The position numbers and the translations under genes were made by a program. A DNA stretch of 64,000 bases from Burkholderia lata. GTDB taxonomy: Bacteria; Pseudomonadota; Gammaproteobacteria; Burkholderiales; Burkholderiaceae. Of the stretch, positions 56,882-64,000 are shown piece by piece. The stretch is taken from contig NC_007511.1 of NCBI RefSeq assembly GCF_000012945.1, forward strand, positions 744,001 to 808,000. The letters are read 5' to 3'. Within the stretch, counting starts at the first letter, position 1, and the number at the start of each line of letters is the position of its first letter. The notes beneath the pieces are model-generated. The model did not search any database. It had not been told where the DNA came from and saw only the letters and a program-made list of their open reading frames with translations.

Positions 56882-58669
56882 TCAATGCGATGCCATGCTG
56901 ACGCGGGCGATCATCCGGCCGAGCCACGGCATGAAACGGCCGACGAAGCGCATCGCGTGCGCCTCGCCGCCGACCGCGACGACGGGGCGGTTGCGCAGCA
57001 CGCCGTCGACCATCGCCTGTGCGACGGTTTCGGGTTTCAGGCCGCGCATCTGGTACAGCTTCGTCGCGCGCTTGCGCAGCCGCGCTTCGTCCTGTGCATT
57101 GGCGCCCGCGTATTGCGTCGACGCCATGATTCCGGTCTCCGCGAAGCCGGGGCACACGGCCGTCACGCCGATGCCTTGCTCCGCGAGTTCCGCGCGCATG
57201 CATTCGCTGAGCATCAGCACGGCGGCCTTCGTCGTCGCATACGCGGGCAGGTCGCGCGACGGCCCGAACGCGGCGGCCGATGCGGTGTTGACGATGTGGC
57301 CGCCGGTGCCGCGCGCGGCCATCTGCTGCGCGAACAGCCGCGAGCCGTGGATCACGCCCCACAGGTTCACGTGCAGGATGCGCTCCCAGTGCCGCGTGCT
57401 CGTGTCGAGGATGCCGCCGGCCATGCCGATGCCCGCGTTGTTGATCACGACGTCCGCGCCGCCGAGTGCGCTGCCGACCCACGTTGCCAGCGCTTCCATT
57501 TCATCGGCGGACCCGACGTCAACGCGCTTTGCGTGCGCTTGAGCGCCGGTCAATCCGATCAGCAGCGCGGTGCGTTCGGCGCTCGCGAGATCGATGTCGC
57601 ACGCGACGATCGTCGCGCCTTCGCGGGCGAACGCGAGCGCCGCGCAGCGGCCGATGCCGCTGCCCGCGCCGGTCACGACCGCGACCTTGCCGCTGAAACG
57701 GCCGCTCGTAGCGCGGCGGCGCGCGTTTGCAAGCGCGGGCGGTTCGTTGCCCGATTCGACCGCATCGATCAGTTGCCCGGCGAGATCCGCGAAGCGCGCA
57801 GGATCGGCGAGCGGCAGCCAGTGGCCGGCCGCGACCTCGCGGCGGTAGTACTGCGGCACCCATCGCGACAGGTTCTCGGACAGCGCGGGGCTCACGTATT
57901 TGTCGCCGAGCGGCACGATCGTCTGCACCGGCGCATGCGCGTAGCGTTCGCGCGGGGCGAACAGGCAGCGGATGAAGTTCGCGCGATAGAGGCGCACGCC
58001 GCGCGCGCCGTCGTCGGCCTGGGTCGGGCGCGGCGTGGCGGGCGTTTTCTCGAGCCGGCGCAGCAGGCGCGGCCACGCGCGGCCGAGCCACAGCCGCCAG
58101 CCGAGCTCGGGGATGAACGGCAGGTGGAACAGGTACACGTACCACGACCGCACGAGCTGGCCGCCGAGCTTCGCGAGCGATGCGGGCGTCGGGCGCAGCA
58201 CGCGTTCGCGCAGCCAGAAGCCGACGTGGTCGAGGCACGGCCCGGAACACGACGTGTACGACGCGATGCGGCCGGCGAGGCGCGGGTCGGTGACGAATTC
58301 CCAGCCCTGGATCGAGCCCCAGTCGTGGGCGATCAGGTGCACGGCGCGGCCGGGGCAGAGGGCGTCGATCACCGCGACGAAGTCGTCGGTCAGCTTCGCG
58401 AGGTGGTAGTCGGCCGTGCGCTTCGGCACGCCGGACAGGCCCGCACCGCGCACGTCGTACGCGATCACGTAGTGCTTGCGCGCGAGCAGCGGCGCGACGT
58501 GCTGCCAGACGCTGCTGTCGTCGGGATAACCGTGCACCAGCACGACCGGCGAGCGGGCCGGGTCACCCCAGGTCTTGACCGCGAGCGTCAGGTCGCCGGA
58601 GGCGACTGCCGTTTCGCTATGAACCGATTCGAACAGGGCCAGCGGCGCTTCGTCGGAAAGAGGCTGCAT
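56882..58669 (-). CDS. Alpha/beta hydrolase fused to short-chain dehydrogenase
   Basis: A 595-residue two-domain enzyme. Residues about 25-305 are an alpha/beta hydrolase with VVLVHGYPDDSSVW, the nucleophile elbow AHDWGSIQGW (Asp nucleophile as in epoxide hydrolases) and a histidine in AAGHWLP. Residues about 320-570 are an SDR with TGAGSGIG, NNAGIGMAGG and the catalytic YATTK. This is the layout of mycobacterial EphD-like proteins, linked there to lipid metabolism. The gene sits 45 bp downstream of the M24 gene. The substrate is unknown; a lipid or hydrophobic epoxide/alcohol is plausible. Confidence 0.88.
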   Translation of the reverse strand: MQPLSDEAPLALFESVHSETAVASGDLTLAVKTWGDPARSPVVLVHGYPDDSSVWQHVAPLLARKHYVIAYDVRGAGLSGVPKRTADYHLAKLTDDFVAVIDALCPGRAVHLIAHDWGSIQGWEFVTDPRLAGRIASYTSCSGPCLDHVGFWLRERVLRPTPASLAKLGGQLVRSWYVYLFHLPFIPELGWRLWLGRAWPRLLRRLEKTPATPRPTQADDGARGVRLYRANFIRCLFAPRERYAHAPVQTIVPLGDKYVSPALSENLSRWVPQYYRREVAAGHWLPLADPARFADLAGQLIDAVESGNEPPALANARRRATSGRFSGKVAVVTGAGSGIGRCAALAFAREGATIVACDIDLASAERTALLIGLTGAQAHAKRVDVGSADEMEALATWVGSALGGADVVINNAGIGMAGGILDTSTRHWERILHVNLWGVIHGSRLFAQQMAARGTGGHIVNTASAAAFGPSRDLPAYATTKAAVLMLSECMRAELAEQGIGVTAVCPGFAETGIMASTQYAGANAQDEARLRKRATKLYQMRGLKPETVAQAMVDGVLRNRPVVAVGGEAHAMRFVGRFMPWLGRMIARVSMASH

Positions 58670-58714
58670 CGTGAGTCCGTCGTTCAGGGATTCGGGAGGA
58701 AGGGCGCGTCCGCG

Positions 58715-59614
58715 TCAGGCGGCGGCCGGCACGGTCGCAATGGCCTGCGTGCGCTCGGCCTGGCGGCGCTGCCAGCGGCGCACGTGCGGCAGGTCTTCGT
58801 CGAGCCAGTACGCGTCGTCTTCGGTGATGACCAGCAGCTCTTCGAATTTCGCGCCGACGCCGGCGAAGCCGAGATGCGGCTCGACGGCCCAGAGGCCCGG
58901 CACCGGCGCATGCTCGGAGCGGCGGTCGATCGACCACAGTGGCGACCAGCCCTGCTGTTTCGCCGCGCGGCCCTGGTCGAGCAGCAGGTTGCGTGTTGCG
59001 TTCAGCCCGAAGCGCGCGACGAAGCGCGGCTTCGACAGCTTGTGGATCTTCGCGACGCGATGCGCGAGCACCTTGAACGGATAGGCCTTGTGGCGCGGCT
59101 CGACGCCCTGGCGGCGGCACAGCGCGTCGACTTCCTGCGCGACTTCGGCCATCGACCGGCGCTCCTTCACGAGCCGCACGATCATGTCGCGGTGGTCCAT
59201 CAGGTCGTCCTGCAGCTGTTCGAGGATCGGGTTGTGGCCGAGGCAGTGCGCGTAGCCGACGTCGGCCACGATGCCGTCGAGTACCGGCGCGACGTCGAGG
59301 ATCACCGGCATGTCGGTCTCGAGCTGGCGGTTGCTCGGGAAGAACGCGAGATTGAAGCCGCCCATGTGCTTGAGGCCCGAAAAGCCTTCGAACGCGGTGC
59401 GGTCGCCGAACCACGCGAACGGCTTGTGCAGCCAGTCGTGCACGCCGTTGTCCTGCAGCCATTCGGTCAGCAGGCGCGCGGCCTCCTTTTCGGTGATGCC
59501 GGGGTAGAGCATCGCGCCGACGGTTTCGACGCAGCGGTACGCGAGTTGCTGGACCGCGCGGAATTGCGGCAGCTCGTCGAGGTGGACTTCCGGCAGCGGA
59601 TGGTGATCGGCCAT
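58715..59614 (-). CDS. M24-family peptidase (Xaa-Pro aminopeptidase-like)
   Basis: A 299-residue protein of the pita-bread fold. Metal-site candidates are D in PVILDVAPVLDGIVADVG (about 107-120), H in RHKAYPFKVLAHRV and E in LWAVEPHLGF. The second metal ligand set is weaker than in classical aminopeptidases, so a creatinase-like or non-peptidase role is possible. Start at 59614 follows GGAG. First gene of the three-gene minus-strand group. Confidence 0.8.
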   Translation of the reverse strand: MADHHPLPEVHLDELPQFRAVQQLAYRCVETVGAMLYPGITEKEAARLLTEWLQDNGVHDWLHKPFAWFGDRTAFEGFSGLKHMGGFNLAFFPSNRQLETDMPVILDVAPVLDGIVADVGYAHCLGHNPILEQLQDDLMDHRDMIVRLVKERRSMAEVAQEVDALCRRQGVEPRHKAYPFKVLAHRVAKIHKLSKPRFVARFGLNATRNLLLDQGRAAKQQGWSPLWSIDRRSEHAPVPGLWAVEPHLGFAGVGAKFEELLVITEDDAYWLDEDLPHVRRWQRRQAERTQAIATVPAAA

Positions 59615-59966
59615 GATGCGTCTCCGTTTGGGGCGCTGATCCGGAATGCGCCCGCCGGCGTCACCAGTGCGGGTTATTCAGTCAGCATTTAATGCGTCAT
59701 TGAGCAATGTAATGATCATAGACGGTTCCGGGACGCGCGCCAGCCCCCAGAGGTGAGGATTTGTCCTAATGGAAGGGGGAAATGGAGGGGAAGCTCTAGA
59801 TTGGGTGGGGGCATGATCGTGGCCAGCCTGGTGCGACACACGATGCCCCGATGACACTTGTTGATCGTTCTGGAGTACCGCAAGAAGCACTCAGGATCCG
59901 CCGGCATCCGTGCTGCAACACACTTAAACTGCTCAACGACAACCGATTCAAGAAATAGGATCCAGC
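59615..59966. other. Gap of about 350 bp with lower GC than the flanks
   Basis: No credible gene. The base composition drops from about 59690 onward and stays lower through the small gene at 59967, unlike the surrounding GC-rich genes. Short frames on either strand lack ribosome sites. It may be a remnant of transferred DNA. Confidence 0.4.
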
Positions 59967-60197
59967 ATGACTCATCCGATTTTTGACCTGCTGACGAAGC
60001 TGGATAGCGCACATGTGGCTTATGCGCTCAGTCGCCATCGTCCCGACACCATTCTCGTTTCCGTGACAGTCGTGGGACAGCGTATCGAGATCGACGTGTT
60101 CGATGACGGACACATGGAAGTTTCCCGATTCGTGGGTAACGAGGATGTCGAAGGCGGTGCCGAACTGATTGACGCCATCCTTGCATCAGTGGCCTAG
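59967..60197 (+). CDS. Small orphan protein in a lower-GC patch
   Basis: A 76-residue acidic protein. The N-terminus is helical (PIFDLLTKLDSAHVAYALSR), then strands VSVTVVGQRIEIDVFDDGHMEVSRF split by a turn, then a helix (GGAELIDAILAS). This compact layout resembles small immunity-type proteins of polymorphic toxin systems, but no toxin gene is adjacent. The ribosome site AGGATCC precedes the ATG at 59967. Lower GC and codon use differ from neighbours, which suggests acquisition. Confidence 0.6.
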   Translation: MTHPIFDLLTKLDSAHVAYALSRHRPDTILVSVTVVGQRIEIDVFDDGHMEVSRFVGNEDVEGGAELIDAILASVA

Positions 60198-60227
60198 GGG
60201 GCAATCGACGTACGCGAGGCCGCGCGC

Positions 60228-61001
60228 TCACCCCTCCCGCTTCCCCCCCAACCGCTCCAGCAACGCCCCCAGCAGATCGACCGGCAGCGGAAACACGATC
60301 GTCGAGTTCTTGTCCGCCGCGATCGTCGTCAGCGTCTGCAGGTAGCGCAGCTGCATCGCCTGCGGCTGCAGCGCGAGCCGTTGCGCGGCCTGCAGCAGTT
60401 TCTCCGACGCCTGCAGTTCGCCTTCCGCATGAATCACCTTCGCGCGCCGCTCGCGTTCGGCCTCGGCCTGCCGCGCGATCGCGCGGATCATCGTCTCGTT
60501 CAGGTCGACGTGCTTGATCTCGACCGTCGACACCTTGATCCCCCACGCATCGGTCTGCGCGTCGAGCGTCTTCTGGATGTCGGCGTTCAGCTGTTCGCGC
60601 TCGGCGAGCAGCGCATCGAGTTCGTGCTTGCCGAGCACCGCGCGCAGCGTCGTCTGCGCGAGCTGGCTCGTCGCCTCGAAGAAGCGCGCGACCTGGATCA
60701 CGGCCTTCTCCGGATCGACCACGCGGAAATACACGACCGCATTGACCTTCACCGACACGTTGTCGCGCGTGATCACGTCCTGCGCGGGCACGTCGAACAC
60801 GACGGTGCGCAGGTCGATCCGCACGACCTGCTGGACGATCGGGATGATCAGCACGAGCCCCGGCCCCTTCACCTTCCAGAAGCGGCCGAGCATGAACACG
60901 ACACCGCGCTCGTACTCGCGGAAGATGCGGATCGACGACGCGACGAGCACGACGACGAAGACGATCAGGACGCTGCTGAAGCCGAACGTGTAGCCGATCA
61001 T
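60228..61001 (-). CDS. Slipin (SPFH/stomatin-family membrane protein)
   Basis: A 257-residue slipin. One N-terminal membrane helix ([15 protein letters not shown]) and an SPFH domain with [42 protein letters not shown] and [11 protein letters not shown]; a helical coiled-coil part follows ([20 protein letters not shown]). The start at 61001 overlaps the nfeD-type gene stop as ATGA. Such proteins form membrane complexes with NfeD partners; here the pair is translationally coupled. Confidence 0.92.
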   Translation of the reverse strand: MIGYTFGFSSVLIVFVVVLVASSIRIFREYERGVVFMLGRFWKVKGPGLVLIIPIVQQVVRIDLRTVVFDVPAQDVITRDNVSVKVNAVVYFRVVDPEKAVIQVARFFEATSQLAQTTLRAVLGKHELDALLAEREQLNADIQKTLDAQTDAWGIKVSTVEIKHVDLNETMIRAIARQAEAERERRAKVIHAEGELQASEKLLQAAQRLALQPQAMQLRYLQTLTTIAADKNSTIVFPLPVDLLGALLERLGGKREG

Positions 61002-62575
61002 GAAGGTTCTCCCTGGTGTTGTTCTTGATGGTGTTCCTGCCCCGGCACGTCGTAGAGCGGGGCGACCGTGAGCAGCAGCCCGTGGCGGCCGGTGACACGC
61101 ACGCGGCAGCCGGCGGCAAGCGGCGCGCTGCTGGCCACGCGCCAGCGCTCGCCGCGCACGCGCGCCCAGCCGGCGGCGGACGGCGCGGTGCCGGCCGCAC
61201 CGTGCGGCTGGTCGGCCAGCAGGCCGTCGTCGAGCACTTCGCCGATGCTGCCGACCATTGCCTCGGCGCCCGTCACGACCGGGCGGCGCCGCGCGCGCAG
61301 CGCGACGCTCGACACGCCCGCGACGAGCAGCCCGCCGCCGAGCGCGAGGCTCGCGATCACGGGCCACGGAATCCCGTAGCCGGGCACGTCGGTGTCGATC
61401 AGCATCAGCGCGCCGATCGTGAACGACACGATTCCGCCGAACCCGAGCACGCCGAAGGTCGGCAGGAACGCCTCGGCGACCAGGCAGCCGAGACCGAGCA
61501 GCACGAGGCCGAGGCCCGCATAGCTGATCGGCAGCAACTGCATCGCGAACAGCCCGACCAGCAGGCAGATCGTGCCGACGACGCCCGGCAGCACGAAGCC
61601 GGGGTTCGCGAACTCGAAGAACAGGCCGTAGATGCCGATCGTCAACAGGATCAGCGCGACGTTCGGGTCGGCGATGATCGCCAGGAAGCGGCTGCGCCAG
61701 TCAGGCTCGAGCACGACGAGCGGCGCATGGGCGGTCGCGAGCCGTACCGTGCCGGCGGTGGTCGTCACGGTGTGGCCGTCGAGCTGGCGAGCCAGGTCGG
61801 CCGGGTCCTGCGCGATCAGGTCGACCACATGCTGCGTACGCGCCTCGTTCGCCGACAAACTCACGGCCTCGCGCACCGCGCGCTCGCCCCATTCGGCATT
61901 GCGCCCGCGCAACTGCGCGAGGCCGCGGATATACGCGGAGGCATCCTGCATCGCCTTGCGGATCTCGGTCGATTGCGTATCGGTCGGCAGCGCGGCCTGC
62001 GTGGCGGCCGCATCGGACGCCCCAGACGCCCCCGAGGTGCCGGCCGGCGCGTGCGGCGCCGCGGGATTTCCGCCCGGCGGCGCGGCGCCGCCGATGCCGA
62101 ACTGTACGGGCGACGCCGCGCCGAGATTGGTGCCGGGCGCCATCGCCGCGAAGTGGCTGGCATAGACGATGTAGGTGCCCGCGCTCGCGGCCCGCGCGCC
62201 GCCCGGCGCGACGAACGCGGCGACCGGCACCGGCGAGCCGAGGATGGCCTTGATGATCTGCCGCATCGACGTGTCGAGGCCGCCGGGCGTGTCGAGCTGC
62301 AGGATCGCGAGCGGCGCGTGCTGGCGGGCCGCGCGGTCGAGCGAGCGGACAATGAAATCGGCACTGGCCGGGCCGATCGCGCCGTTGATCGGGATCACGA
62401 CCACCGGGCGGGCGGCGGCGGGTGCCTCGGCTGGCGATGGCGCGGCGACCGCCGCACACACGACGAGCAGCGCCGCGAACAGCGCGGCGCGCGCGACCCG
62501 CGCGGACAGCGGGTGACGAGGGTGGCCGCCGGGCGTGGCAGGCGCCGGCGGCGGCCCATGACGATGAAAGTGCAT
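60998..62575 (-). CDS. NfeD-family membrane serine protease
   Basis: A 525-residue protein. A signal peptide near residues 25-50 ([18 protein letters not shown]) is followed by a ClpP-like protease domain with [14 protein letters not shown] and the serine in [21 protein letters not shown] Gly/Ala/Pro-rich insert lies at about 165-205. Then come four or five membrane helices and a C-terminal OB-fold NfeD domain (residues about 430-525). It cleaves stomatin-like partners in known cases; the partner slipin is the overlapping downstream gene. Start at 62575. Confidence 0.9.
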   Translation of the reverse strand: MHFHRHGPPPAPATPGGHPRHPLSARVARAALFAALLVVCAAVAAPSPAEAPAAARPVVVIPINGAIGPASADFIVRSLDRAARQHAPLAILQLDTPGGLDTSMRQIIKAILGSPVPVAAFVAPGGARAASAGTYIVYASHFAAMAPGTNLGAASPVQFGIGGAAPPGGNPAAPHAPAGTSGASGASDAAATQAALPTDTQSTEIRKAMQDASAYIRGLAQLRGRNAEWGERAVREAVSLSANEARTQHVVDLIAQDPADLARQLDGHTVTTTAGTVRLATAHAPLVVLEPDWRSRFLAIIADPNVALILLTIGIYGLFFEFANPGFVLPGVVGTICLLVGLFAMQLLPISYAGLGLVLLGLGCLVAEAFLPTFGVLGFGGIVSFTIGALMLIDTDVPGYGIPWPVIASLALGGGLLVAGVSSVALRARRRPVVTGAEAMVGSIGEVLDDGLLADQPHGAAGTAPSAAGWARVRGERWRVASSAPLAAGCRVRVTGRHGLLLTVAPLYDVPGQEHHQEQHQGEPS

Positions 62576-62696
62576 CGCGGCGTCCGGGCGGCGCGCGGCC
62601 GCGTGTCGTCCGGCTGGCGGAAAGGGCGTAGGCCCGATGCTTAAAGATTAGGCGGTTTCGGCACAAAGCGCGAAGCGACGGCCGTGCCGGCCCGCT

Positions 62697-63731
62697 TCAG
62701 CTCGCGCCGCCGCCCCGCGCGAGCACTTCGTCGCGATAGTCGGCCGGGCTGCGCCCGCTCCATTTGCGGAACGCGCGGTAGAACGCGCTCGGTTCCGCGA
62801 ACCCGGTCGCGGCCGCGACGTCGGCGATCGTGCGCGCGGGGTCGGCCAGCGCCTCAAACGCGAGATCGCGCCGCAGCGTGTCCTTGATCGACTGGTACGC
62901 GTGGCCTTCCTGATGCAGCTTGCGGCGCAGCGTGGCCTCGGCCACGTGCAGCCGCGCGGCCATCCCGCCGGCGCCGGGCCAGGCGGCCGGCGGCATTCCG
63001 CGGAGCACCGCACGCACGCGCTGCGCGAGCGCGTTCGGGTTGCGGTACTTGACGATGAAGCTAGCCGGCGCGTTGCGCAGGAACGTCTTCAGCGTCTTCG
63101 CGTTCTGCACGACCGGCAGCGTCGCGAATTCGGGATCGAAATCGACATACGAATCGGGTTCGTTGAATCGCATGTCGTCACAGAACATCGACGGGTATTC
63201 GTGGTCGGCGGGCGGCGTGTCGCAGCGGAAGCTCGCATGCAGCAGCGGGATGCGCCGCCCGATCAGCCAGCAGGTGAGCCCGTAGACGATGATGAAATAG
63301 GTCGCGTACGTGAACATCGCGGGCGTCGCGCCGTTGTTGCGGTGCACGAAGCGCAGCCGCACGCGCTGCGGGTTCGCGTCGAGCTCCGCGTGCAGGTCGT
63401 CGAGCACGCAGTGCATGAAATTCACCGCGCGCGCCATCGCGTGCAGGCCGTCCCGCGCGGACAGCGCCGCCTGGCTCATCGCGATGAAGCTGCCGCTGCG
63501 CATCGGGTGGCGATCCTGCCCGAAAAACTCGTCGTCGAGCGTGCGCGCGATCGCGTTCCACAGCGCGCCGTATTGCTGCGCGGAGACCCGTGCGCGCGGC
63601 TGCCCGAGCAGCGCGGGCGCGATGCCGGCCTGCGCGAGCAGCGGCTCGGCGGCGACGCCGCGCCGGGTCGCGAGCGCGACGCTGTAAGCGACGAGGCTGA
63701 TCGCGACGGTTCCCTTGTCTTCCTGCTTCAT
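62697..63731 (-). CDS. AraC-family regulator with arabinose-binding-like N-terminal domain
   Basis: A 344-residue regulator of the OruR/ArgR-like AraC group (PF12625 type N-terminus). The N-terminal domain has LLAQAGIAPALLGQPRARVS and QQYGALWNAIARTL; the C-terminal HTH has GGMAARLHVAEATLRRKLH and TIADVAAATGFAEPSAFYRAF followed by KWSGRSPADYR. The start MKQEDK at 63731 is preferred to an upstream frame that would reach past the acyl-CoA dehydrogenase start. It is divergent from that gene with 137 bp between, so it may control it. Confidence 0.88.
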   Translation of the reverse strand: MKQEDKGTVAISLVAYSVALATRRGVAAEPLLAQAGIAPALLGQPRARVSAQQYGALWNAIARTLDDEFFGQDRHPMRSGSFIAMSQAALSARDGLHAMARAVNFMHCVLDDLHAELDANPQRVRLRFVHRNNGATPAMFTYATYFIIVYGLTCWLIGRRIPLLHASFRCDTPPADHEYPSMFCDDMRFNEPDSYVDFDPEFATLPVVQNAKTLKTFLRNAPASFIVKYRNPNALAQRVRAVLRGMPPAAWPGAGGMAARLHVAEATLRRKLHQEGHAYQSIKDTLRRDLAFEALADPARTIADVAAATGFAEPSAFYRAFRKWSGRSPADYRDEVLARGGGAS

Positions 63732-63766
63732 CCGTGCCGCCGGTGTGGCAAAAACGCTCAGTGTAA

Positions 63767-64000
<234 letters not shown>

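Overview
The window is GC-rich, densely coded DNA that looks like a Burkholderia cepacia complex secondary replicon. The 2,2-dialkylglycine decarboxylase gene and its divergent LysR regulator match the dgdA/dgdR pair known from B. cepacia, and they are followed by a complete pyochelin locus in the arrangement known from Burkholderia. No phage, integron, IS element or CRISPR array was seen.

Layout. (1) 1-2984: 3' part of a LuxR-type regulator, then dgdA (-) and dgdR (+). (2) 3010-28281: the whole pyochelin system. The salicylate-activation operon pchDCBA (-) faces the AraC regulator pchR (+), followed by the NRPS/export operon pchEFGHI (+) and the uptake operon fptABCX (+). Nearly all genes within an operon overlap by 4 nt (ATGA/GTGA), and Fur-box-like palindromes lie in front of pchD/pchR, pchE and fptA. 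(3) 28490-40924: a second TonB-dependent uptake locus that is not Fur-boxed. It has a PchR-like AraC regulator, a membrane-anchored alpha/beta hydrolase, a class-C beta-lactamase-type serine hydrolase, an M81 (microcystinase/MlrC-type) metallopeptidase, an MFS transporter, an outer-membrane receptor and a private TonB-ExbB-ExbD-ExbD motor. I read it as an import-and-degrade system for a peptide or depsipeptide-like compound, related in logic to the mlr microcystin genes. This is the best candidate for an undescribed system here. (4) 41240-46266: tRNA-Leu(GAG), an LRR-protein-kinase fusion, a LysE exporter, a small copper-handling group (DUF2946, CopC, PCuAC and a small membrane protein), an SRPBCC protein and a 2Fe-2S ferredoxin. 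(5) 46355-53009: an orphan AcoR-type sigma54 activator preceded by three 49-bp tandem hairpin repeats with compensatory changes, small proteins, a degenerate protease-TPR protein and an AzgA-type purine permease. (6) 53010-59614: sparse sequence, two tandem DUF2917 paralogues with duplicated promoter-leader units, then a three-gene set (ferritin-like metal-dependent hydrolase, alpha/beta hydrolase-SDR fusion, M24 peptidase). (7) 59615-64000: a lower-GC small orphan gene, slipin plus NfeD, an AraC regulator and the start of an acyl-CoA dehydrogenase.

The pyochelin block follows a clear path. Chorismate goes to salicylate (PchA, PchB), then salicyl-AMP (PchD), then condensation and cyclisation with two cysteines on PchE/PchF, reduction by PchG and editing by PchC. 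PchHI is associated with the inner membrane. FptA and FptX take the ferric siderophore back across the outer and inner membranes. PchR and Fur give positive and negative control. Most function calls outside this block come from motifs and neighbours only; no database search was possible.
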